Of a DNA stretch of 64,000 nt, positions 57,953 to 64,000 are shown one piece after another. The position numbers and the translations under genes were made by a program. The notes beneath the pieces were generated by a model. It worked only from the letters and a program-made list of their open reading frames with translations, made no database searches and was not told where the DNA came from. Origin of the DNA: Leptospira fluminis (GTDB taxonomy: Bacteria > Spirochaetota > Leptospiria > Leptospirales > Leptospiraceae); assembly GCF_004771275.1 (NCBI RefSeq), contig NZ_RQEV01000011.1:124001-188000 (forward strand), read 5' to 3'. How positions within the stretch are numbered: the first letter of the stretch is position 1; every line of letters begins with the position of its first letter.

Positions 57953-58141
57953 TTATTTGCGTACTGAATCGATCACTTTGATCAGTCTGCGAAAAGTTTG
58001 ATTCAAGCAGTCGCGACAAAGATCGTATTGAAAGAGATGCGCCGTTGTACGACCGCAGCCTTTGCACGATAGCTTCCTGTCATGAGCTCGATTAACTTCC
58101 GCATCCTGTTCGTTCAAATCCGTCACTGTAGATAATTGCAT
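57953..58141 (-). CDS. small zinc-ribbon-like protein, 62 aa
   Basis: Two Cys pairs: Cys-xx-Cys in LSCKGCGRT and again in LCRDCLN fifteen residues later, a compact metal knuckle. Short N-terminus, basic C-terminus RLIKVIDSVRK. GGGAG lies 5 nt before ATG 58141, which decides the start over ATG 58162. A terminator-like hairpin follows. Function unknown. It would resemble ribosome-associated or regulatory zinc mini-proteins by size only. Confidence 0.7.
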   Translation of the reverse strand: MQLSTVTDLNEQDAEVNRAHDRKLSCKGCGRTTAHLFQYDLCRDCLNQTFRRLIKVIDSVRK

Positions 58142-58445
58142 TTTGCTCCCAGAAATTTCCATCGAGGTTCTTTTTATTTACGGAGTGTCAATAAGTCTGA
58201 GATCGGCTTCTCGTTTCTGAACCGACTCTCCGAAGGTCGAGAGTTACTTTATAAATTCGGCCGATTCTAGAGTCAAAAAAAATTAGGAAGAACGATCGTG
58301 AAAATGCCCGTAAATTTTTCGAAAAAAAATTCCATGCCACGCAAAGACTGGAATGGTTTTTCAAGTGAAAGTTTTTTTGCTCTGAAATAAATTTCCGATC
58401 AAGTGCCGAGTTTAGGTCAGTCAAAGTTTGAGGAAGGTGCCGCAT

Positions 58446-59171
58446 TTGTTATCGATATCACAACTGAACAAATCTTATACGGTTGCAGGAGAAGAATTTC
58501 GCGTTTTGAAAGACGTGGAATTCGAAGTTAAAGAAGGGGAATTCGTCGCTATCGTCGGTCCTTCCGGTTCGGGTAAGTCCACGTTACTTGCGATTTCCGC
58601 AGGATTGGATAAGGCTGACAGTGGAAAGGTGATCTTGGACGGAATTTCCCTGCTTGAAAAAAAAGAAGACGAGCTTGCGAAGTTGAGAGGAGAGAAATTA
58701 GGCTTCGTTTTTCAGAATTTCCAACTGATTAAAACCCTGAACGCGCTGGAAAACGTATCCCTTCCACTTGCTTTGACAACAAACCTTCCGGAAAAGGAAA
58801 TCAGAGAGAGAGCAAGGCTCTGGCTGGCAAAAGTCGGCATGGAACATAGAAGCTCCAATTTTCCCAGCCAGCTTTCCGGCGGAGAAGAGCAGAGAGTCGC
58901 GATCGCAAGGTCCTTCATTCATGAGCCGAAACTTCTGTTTGCGGACGAACCGACTGCGAATTTGGACCGGGCTAACGGGAATCGCATCATGTCTTTATTA
59001 AAAGAACTGAATCAAACACGGAAATCCACTCTGTTGGTGGTGACCCACGATCCGCAAGTCGCTTCTTTGGCCGACCGTGTTCTGGAAATGAAAGACGGTT
59101 CTATCCTAAATAACGGAAAAAAGGCTCCGTCATCCAAGTCCAAGAAAGTTCCTCCCAGGAGAAAGAAATGA
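58446..59171 (+). CDS. LolD/YbbA-type ABC transporter ATP-binding protein
   Basis: 241-aa ATPase with Walker A GPSGSGKST, Q loop FQNFQLIKTLNALENV, signature LSGGEEQRVAIARS, Walker B LLFADEPTANLD and VVTHDP. These are the hallmarks of the MacB/LolD/YbbA branch that works with FtsX-fold permeases. TTG 58446 lies 8 nt after AGGAAGG, preferred over TTG 58428. Its stop overlaps the permease start (ATGA). Lipoprotein release or lipid transport is a plausible role from family, not shown. Confidence 0.92.
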   Translation: MLSISQLNKSYTVAGEEFRVLKDVEFEVKEGEFVAIVGPSGSGKSTLLAISAGLDKADSGKVILDGISLLEKKEDELAKLRGEKLGFVFQNFQLIKTLNALENVSLPLALTTNLPEKEIRERARLWLAKVGMEHRSSNFPSQLSGGEEQRVAIARSFIHEPKLLFADEPTANLDRANGNRIMSLLKELNQTRKSTLLVVTHDPQVASLADRVLEMKDGSILNNGKKAPSSKSKKVPPRRKK

Positions 59172-61708
59172 ATCGAAATTTCTTTTTCCGAGTTATGTTG
59201 AGGGAGATCGGCTCGCGAAAGTCCTCCTCTCTGCAAGTGATTTTAGCCGTCGCTATCGGAACAGGGGCCGTACTTTCCGTTCACTCCTACAGGGAACAAC
59301 TCTCCAAAACCATACTAAACGAAGCCAAAAACATCATGGGAGCGGATCTGGTAGCCACTTCCAGTTCGCCTTTTTCCCCCCAACAGAAGTCCTTCTTAAG
59401 GCAGGAATTGCCTAAAGGGACAAAATTCTCCGAGTTGGTCCAATTCCCTTCCATGCTGAGAAATCCGCATACCCAGGATTCCACTCTTTCCTTGGTAAAG
59501 GCGGTAAAAGGAGAATATCCGTATTTCGGAGAAGTAGTAACGGATCCGCCTGGAGCTTACAGAAGCCTGGCTCTAGGTGAGGTTCTTTTAGAAGAAAGCT
59601 TAATCAAGAATCTCAAATTAAAAATCGGAGACCAAGTCAGGTTGGGAGAAGCCTCCTTTCGACTAAAGGGAAAGGTTCTGAAAGAGCCCGGTCTCGCCGG
59701 AAATTTCCTCTCCATGGCTCCAAGTTGCATCCTTCATAGGGATTCCCTGGAGAAAACAGGATTAGAACAAAGAGGATCTAGAATCAGCTACCAAAGTCCG
59801 ATCCTATTGCCCAAATCCGAGGAAGCATCCGCTCTTAAAAAAAAGAAGTTCAAGGAATTCGCGAAGAACGATCTGCTCCTGTACGAAAGTACGGAGGCCA
59901 ATTCCGGATCCCAAAAATTCCTGGCGAATACTTTGGATTTCTTCTCCTTATTGGCTCTTTGCGCTTTCTTTTTAGGGGGGATATCCATACTTCTATCGAG
60001 CCGAGCGGGAATCAGAAGTAAGGCGAATTCCGTCTCCATCTACAAGTGCCTAGGCGCCTCCCCGAATCTTGTTGTTTCCCTGGTGCTCGGCGAATTGCTC
60101 TTACTCTCCACGATCGGGGCCGTCTTAGGCTTCGGAGTGGGCATATTCGTTCAATACAAAATTCCTAATATAGTGGCCAGTGATTTTCCCTTTCAACCGG
60201 AATTGCTTCCGAGTCCGAAAACGGCGCTTTGGGGATTCTTTTTAGCGTGGGTTGTTCCACTGGCTTCCGCTTGGGATTCTCTTGCCAAAACCCGTTCCTT
60301 GAGTCCTCTCTATGCGTTGCGTTCCGATTTTGCGGAGGAGCTTCGGCCTTTACCCAAGTTCGACCTTAGACAGATCCTGTCTTTCGGGACAGTCTACCTA
60401 CTTTTTTTCGGTTTGGCTTGGTGGGAAACGGGAGATTGGCTCAAAGGAATTCTACTTTGTAGTCTGCTTTTGTTTTTGCCTGTCGTAATTTACTTCGGCA
60501 CTTTGATCGTGAGAAAATTATTATCCTTCGTTTTAGCTAAATTCGATTTTACTCCCAGTATAAGGATGGCATTGCGAAAATTAGATAGGCCGCGGACAGG
60601 TCTGTCTTGGGTCGCCGTCGGACTGGGTTCCTCCCTATTCGTACTCCTACTCAGTTTGTTTATCGGAGATAGTCTACTCGAATACAGCGGAGCGAAGGAT
60701 AAGGAAAGACGTCCCAATATGTTCGTTCTAGACATCCGGCCCGAACAATTGGATTTCTTTATGCAATCCGCGACGAGTCGTCAGGCTGAAAAACTGATTA
60801 CGGCTCCAGTCATCGGAGCAAGATTAGTTCGGATCAACGGGGAACCGATCAAGAAAGAAGAAACGGAAGAATCCGCTCTGAGAAGAGATTGGAGGTCCAC
60901 AGCGCGAACGAGAGAATACTTCCTGTCTTACCGTGATATGCCCTATCCGACGGAAAAGGTTTCGGACGGAGATTTCTGGAGGAAAGGAGAAGAGGATCAG
61001 ATTTCCGTCGAAAAGGAATTTTCGAAAAATCTAAAGGTCGAATTGGGCGACAAACTTACGTTCTCCATAGGAGGAGTCGAAGTTTCCGGAATGGTCCGTA
61101 ATTTCAGGACCGTGAATTGGTCCGATATGCGGCCGAATTTCGTGGTAATCTTTTCCCGAGGAATTTTGGAAAAGGCCCCGAAATTCTACCTGAGTTCTTT
61201 CAGACTGGAATCTCCGGAAGAAAGATATAACTTACAAAAAGAATTGTTAAACGAATTTCCGAATTTAACGGTAATAGATACGGAGAAAGCGGTCCGATCC
61301 TTTATAGGAATCCTGGAAAAGATCTCTTTCGCCATCAGATGGATGACCGGCCTAATCGTAATCTCCTCTCTTTTGCTGATCTTATCCTCTTTGGAATTGA
61401 GCAGAAAAGAACGCCTGGAGGAAACTTCCTTACTGCGAATCCTGGGAGGAACCAAGGAATTCCTTCGTAAATATTTCCTGGGGGAGGCTCTTGTACTTTC
61501 GCAGACAGCTTTTTTACTCGCGTTCGGATTGGTGTGGATCGCTTCCTATGTCCTTACGGATTTCGTCTTCGAAATTAGTGGAAGCGTTCCTTGGAAAGAA
61601 GCGACTTTCGCTTATCTATTCACTAACTTGGCGGTAGTTGCCATATATTTCTGGACTCTGAGCGGAGAGTGGGAAAGAAGTCCGACTTTGTATTTGAAAG
61701 AAATCTAA
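59168..61708 (+). CDS. FtsX-like permease (YbbP type)
   Basis: Large membrane subunit of 846 aa paired with the ATPase upstream. An N-terminal helix (LQVILAVAIGTGAVLSVHS) is followed by a periplasmic domain and a first FtsX-type helical block (TLDFFSLLALCAFFLGGISILLS, KCLGASPNLVVSLVLGEL). A middle helical stretch comes next, and a second set follows (FAIRWMTGLIVISSLLLILSS, RILGGTKEFLRKYFLGEALVLS). The duplicated ~10-helix layout matches YbbP. The 3' end lies 86 bp from the convergent Cys-rich gene, with the inverted repeat between. Confidence 0.9.
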   Translation: MNRNFFFRVMLREIGSRKSSSLQVILAVAIGTGAVLSVHSYREQLSKTILNEAKNIMGADLVATSSSPFSPQQKSFLRQELPKGTKFSELVQFPSMLRNPHTQDSTLSLVKAVKGEYPYFGEVVTDPPGAYRSLALGEVLLEESLIKNLKLKIGDQVRLGEASFRLKGKVLKEPGLAGNFLSMAPSCILHRDSLEKTGLEQRGSRISYQSPILLPKSEEASALKKKKFKEFAKNDLLLYESTEANSGSQKFLANTLDFFSLLALCAFFLGGISILLSSRAGIRSKANSVSIYKCLGASPNLVVSLVLGELLLLSTIGAVLGFGVGIFVQYKIPNIVASDFPFQPELLPSPKTALWGFFLAWVVPLASAWDSLAKTRSLSPLYALRSDFAEELRPLPKFDLRQILSFGTVYLLFFGLAWWETGDWLKGILLCSLLLFLPVVIYFGTLIVRKLLSFVLAKFDFTPSIRMALRKLDRPRTGLSWVAVGLGSSLFVLLLSLFIGDSLLEYSGAKDKERRPNMFVLDIRPEQLDFFMQSATSRQAEKLITAPVIGARLVRINGEPIKKEETEESALRRDWRSTARTREYFLSYRDMPYPTEKVSDGDFWRKGEEDQISVEKEFSKNLKVELGDKLTFSIGGVEVSGMVRNFRTVNWSDMRPNFVVIFSRGILEKAPKFYLSSFRLESPEERYNLQKELLNEFPNLTVIDTEKAVRSFIGILEKISFAIRWMTGLIVISSLLLILSSLELSRKERLEETSLLRILGGTKEFLRKYFLGEALVLSQTAFLLAFGLVWIASYVLTDFVFEISGSVPWKEATFAYLFTNLAVVAIYFWTLSGEWERSPTLYLKEI

Positions 61709-61732
61709 TAAAGATAAATAGAGCGGATTTTT

Positions 61733-61859
61733 CCTGTAGGAGGTCCTACAGGGTTTCGTTAAAAAAAATAGATTTTCAAAATCGGAAAAATCTGCTATTT
61801 GGCAAAAGTCGAAACGGCAGGTACCACCGCACCGGCCCCCACCCAGAGTAGGGTGGGGG
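61733..61859 (-). repeat. structured dispersed repeat, copy 2 (inverted)
   Basis: Reverse complement of the repeat at 54793-54916. The hairpin CCCCACCC...GGGTGGGG and the AAATCTATTTTTTT-like second hairpin plus T tract are kept. The last palindrome here is CCTGTAGGA/TCCTACAGG (61733-61752) instead of GCAGGAG/CTCCTGC, so the sequence changed but base pairing remained. It lies between the convergent YbbP-type permease and Cys-rich genes and encodes the last 20 residues of the latter. Confidence 0.85.
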
Positions 61860-62136
61860 CTTCCTCATACCTTGATCTTTCCTTTCCGCCAAAAATAGAC
61901 GCCGAGCATACTTTCGAATTGGACGCGGTCGGACATGAAGCCGTGCCGGTCACCCTACACCCTTTGTTTTCGCATCTTTTCCGACTATCAAAGGAGTCCA
62001 TTCCCGAAAACCTACAGTAATCCCTACAAGAATCGGAACTTCCGATCGCGCACAAATAGCAACCGTCCGCAAACAGATCCGAACTCGTAAAAACTGAAAG
62101 GAATAGAGCAAGAGTGATCGATAACCTTAGGTTCAA
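61795..62136 (-). CDS. Cys-rich exported protein, 113 aa, ending in repeat sequence
   Basis: Signal peptide (LRLSITLALFLSVFTSSDLFA) then a mature part with about nine cysteines: GCYLCAIGSSDSC, YCRF, CENKGC, SCPT, KVC, which suggests disulfides in the periplasm or outside. TTG 62136 is chosen because GAGGA lies 7 nt upstream; the frame opens further up to 62241 without SD. The last 20 residues (from PTLLWVGAG) are encoded by the second structured repeat (61795-61859), so the original stop may have been lost to it. Family unknown. Confidence 0.65.
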   Translation of the reverse strand: MNLRLSITLALFLSVFTSSDLFADGCYLCAIGSSDSCRDYCRFSGMDSFDSRKRCENKGCRVTGTASCPTASNSKVCSASIFGGKERSRYEEAPTLLWVGAGAVVPAVSTFAK

Positions 62137-62191
62137 AAGGAATGTCCTCACAGGGAGTATAAAACTAAATCTATTCCATTCCGGCGATTTG

Positions 62192-62719
62192 TCAAGTTTT
62201 GGACGAGAAACCTTGTTCCGGAATCTTTCCTCGTCTCTCATCCGCCTTTTCTTTCAAGAACTCCGCAAAATCGATTTGGCCGCTGATGAAACGAAGATTG
62301 TATCTGCTTTCGTACAAAAGAAGAACGCTGGCCAAGAACAAAAAAATTCCGCCGAGCAATGCCATCAAAGTTGGAATCCAAACAGCATCGGAGCGAAACG
62401 CGACCACAATTCCTAAACTTAAACTGGAAGTAACGAATAAGGAAGTGGCCATATAGAGAGAAGCCATGGATCTTTGGATCAATCCTGCTCTTTTTCGCTG
62501 TATGGTTAACTGACTCTTAAGATAAAGAAGCCGTTCCTCAGGATAGGAAATTTTTCCCTCAACAAGAGCTTCTATTTCGGACTTCAACAGATTGACTCGA
62601 TCGAAAATCCTGCCCAATCGGTTTGCGGTGGAAAAAATCAGACTTGCACTTGCGGAAATCAGAACTGCAGGTGCGATCATGCCTGCGAGTATTTCCAAGC
62701 CGGGTAAAGAAGGGAACAT
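62192..62719 (-). CDS. DUF2721-family membrane protein
   Basis: 175 aa with about four hydrophobic segments: LEILAGMIAPAVLISASAS at the N-terminus, TSLFVTSSLSLGIVVAF and IPTLMALLGGIFLFLASVL. The segment between helices 1 and 2, STANRLGRIFDRVNLLKSEIEAL, is the DUF2721 landmark. Function unknown. It lies just upstream of the Cys-rich gene on the same strand, which overlaps its extended frame. Confidence 0.82.
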   Translation of the reverse strand: MFPSLPGLEILAGMIAPAVLISASASLIFSTANRLGRIFDRVNLLKSEIEALVEGKISYPEERLLYLKSQLTIQRKRAGLIQRSMASLYMATSLFVTSSLSLGIVVAFRSDAVWIPTLMALLGGIFLFLASVLLLYESRYNLRFISGQIDFAEFLKEKADERRGKIPEQGFSSKT

Positions 62720-62805
62720 TCCTCCGGAATCTTACGCAAATTCGGGCTTGTCCATCGGAATATTATAATATCCGCTTTTTCTGCGGACGTAAACAGAGGT
62801 CGATC

Positions 62806-63360
62806 CTAGTTCAGCAGCGGATCTTTGGTGTGTTCCACGAAATATTTGTACAACCCGCCCTTACTTTTCAGAGCTTCTTGCCAGGTCGTTTCCGGATCCG
62901 CGGTAAAAATCCATTCCGGTTTAGGATCGTGAACCACCCAGGATTTTCTCTCCATCTCTCCCTCGAGCTGACCGGCTCCCCAACCTGAGTATCCTTGGTA
63001 TACGTTAAACCTTGTCTTCGTAGGAGATTCCAATAACTCGACCAACGCTTCGAAACTTCTGGCAAGAAATACTCCCGGGATTACTTCCACTCCCGGTTGC
63101 TTCAACTTGGGATTATCGTGCAGAATGGAAACAAAAGTAGGATCCACCGGACCGCCTGAGTAAAGGGGCAAAGAACCGTCCATTCCTTCCGGAATCCCTT
63201 GGATGACGTCGCTCAACGAAACTTCCATTTTCTTATTCAGAACCAGCCCGAAAGCGCCTGCCTGGTCTTGTTCCACTAATAATATGACCGTACGATTGAA
63301 ATAATCCGTCACTATGGAGGAATTGGAAATCAGAACTTTGCCGCCGAAATTGTTTTCCAT
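62806..63360 (-). CDS. yqgE: YqgE/AlgH-family protein (UPF0301)
   Basis: 184 aa. Starts GKVLISNSSIVTDYFNRTVILL, continues GAFGLVLNKKMEVSL and YSGGPVDPTFVSILHD, and later YQGYSGWGAGQLEGEM, all diagnostic of the YqgE family. Cytoplasmic; biochemical role not established. It lies 9 bp after the oxidoreductase gene stop on the same strand. Confidence 0.94.
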   Translation of the reverse strand: MENNFGGKVLISNSSIVTDYFNRTVILLVEQDQAGAFGLVLNKKMEVSLSDVIQGIPEGMDGSLPLYSGGPVDPTFVSILHDNPKLKQPGVEVIPGVFLARSFEALVELLESPTKTRFNVYQGYSGWGAGQLEGEMERKSWVVHDPKPEWIFTADPETTWQEALKSKGGLYKYFVEHTKDPLLN

Positions 63361-63369
63361 ATCTCTGGT

Positions 63370-64000
63370 TTAATTATTATGAATCTCTTCTAAAATCCGG
63401 TACGCGATTTCTAAAGTCTGAATGTCGGACTGCCCGTAAACGATCGGATCCGTTTCCTTTCGAATACATTTTACGAAATGTTCCTGTTCTTGTTTGAGAG
63501 GATTGTCCTTGTGTACGAAGATCTTTTCGACGATCGATTCCTGACGATACTTAATCTCGCCCGTCCTAAGCAGGATATCGGAAGTGGCTTGTCTATGAAG
63601 CTCTATTTCCTGGTCCGAGAAATCCAAAGTGATATAAACATCCTGTTGGGAAACGTTCAAAGTACGGATTTTGGATTGGGTGCAACGGCTCGCGGAAATG
63701 TTCGCGATCGTACCGTTTTCGAAATGCAGAACCACGGAAGCTATATCTTCGTGCTCGGAAACTACCTTGGCGCCCACGGCATTGAGGTGTTTCACGGGAG
63801 ACTTAACCAGATTCAAAACGATGTCGATATCGTGTATCATCATATCCAGCACCACCCCTACGTCCTTGATTCTAGGGTTGAAGGGAGCGAGTCTTCTAGA
63901 TTCGACCAAGAGGGGTTGGACCGCGATTTTTCCCAGTTCCAATACCGCTCCGTTAAAACGTTCCACATGACCCACCAAAAGGACTCGGTCGTTCTTTAAG
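63370..64000 (-). CDS. Gfo/Idh/MocA-family oxidoreductase, N-terminus outside the window
   Basis: The frame runs through the right edge, so only the last 210 residues are present (LKNDRVLLVGHVERF onward). GHVERFNGAV is typical of UDP-N-acetylsugar 3-dehydrogenases (WlbA/GnnA type), and KDVGVVLDMMIHDIDIVLNL gives the catalytic His-Asp pattern. In Leptospira the GnnA/GnnB pair makes the 2,3-diamino sugar of lipid A, so GnnA is the best guess. Sequence of the NAD-binding half is needed to decide. The start shown by a TTG at 63978 is internal. Confidence 0.75.
   Translation of the reverse strand, partial: LKNDRVLLVGHVERFNGAVLELGKIAVQPLLVESRRLAPFNPRIKDVGVVLDMMIHDIDIVLNLVKSPVKHLNAVGAKVVSEHEDIASVVLHFENGTIANISASRCTQSKIRTLNVSQQDVYITLDFSDQEIELHRQATSDILLRTGEIKYRQESIVEKIFVHKDNPLKQEQEHFVKCIRKETDPIVYGQSDIQTLEIAYRILEEIHNN

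Noticed and set aside
57765..58001. 78-aa plus-strand frame upstream of leuS
   Set aside because: It crosses a terminator-like hairpin and the end of the small zinc-protein gene and has no recognisable start region.

Overview
The window looks like chromosomal DNA from a spirochaete of the genus Leptospira. This is an inference from the mix of genes: several large orphan proteins of spirochaete type, many TTG starts, relaxed lipobox lipoproteins, three phasin-like proteins and a GnnA-like sugar oxidoreductase. The base composition looks mid-range for the genus, which would fit a non-interrogans species, but it was not measured. Genes are dense, short operons alternate between strands, and I see no prophage, insertion sequence, rRNA operon or CRISPR array.

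Layout. 1-6.9 kb (+): an orphan 614-aa protein, trpS, a ComEC-like channel, rsmA, then a MarR regulator and the redoxin it probably controls. 6.9-10.3 kb (-): an HDOD signalling protein and a two-gene ABC exporter. 10.4-14.5 kb: SixA-like phosphatase, tRNA-Pro(GGG), an exported penicillin-recognising enzyme, a short phasin-like gene, a paraoxonase-like lipoprotein, a thioesterase and a GDSL lipoprotein. 14.5-23 kb: GT-C glycosyltransferase, STAS protein, a catalytically degenerate tyrosine recombinase, a hydrolase, a SET-domain methyltransferase, rppH, a truncated globin, acylphosphatase and two proteins of unknown function. 23.3-26.4 kb (-): an SPFH lipoprotein followed by an exported WD40-caspase protein. 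26.7-35.7 kb: aldo/keto reductase, adenosine deaminase family, MATE pump, gmd, alkA and a dual cyclic-nucleotide-binding protein. 36.1-36.7 kb is an AT-rich gap without a convincing gene. 36.7-44.6 kb: lipoprotein, glycerophosphodiesterase, outer-membrane protein, two long phasin-like genes, PPK2, a DUF2804 protein and a divergent MocR/aminotransferase pair. 45-49.4 kb (-): signal peptidase I, a PASTA-bearing penicillin-binding protein and a DUF115 protein. 49.5-54.8 kb (+): an orphan, SPFH-SHOCT protein, thrC, a stand-alone GHKL-like domain protein, a tail-anchored orphan and a YegP-like protein. 54.8-64 kb: two inverted copies of a structured repeat, leuS, a LolD/YbbP-type ABC system, a Cys-rich secreted protein, a DUF2721 protein, YqgE and a Gfo/Idh/MocA oxidoreductase cut by the window edge.

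The strongest leads are: (1) the exported SPFH lipoprotein / WD40-caspase pair; (2) a phasin regulon marked by TGCnnnGCA palindromes, twice as pairs with exactly the same 23-bp spacing on a matching promoter; (3) a roughly 125-bp dispersed repeat whose last hairpin differs between copies yet stays palindromic; (4) a GHKL-type domain with Asn-Asn where the usual Asp motif sits, found in two unlinked genes; (5) a tyrosine-recombinase fold lacking most catalytic residues; and (6) a lipoprotein keeping the full set of paraoxonase calcium-site residues.
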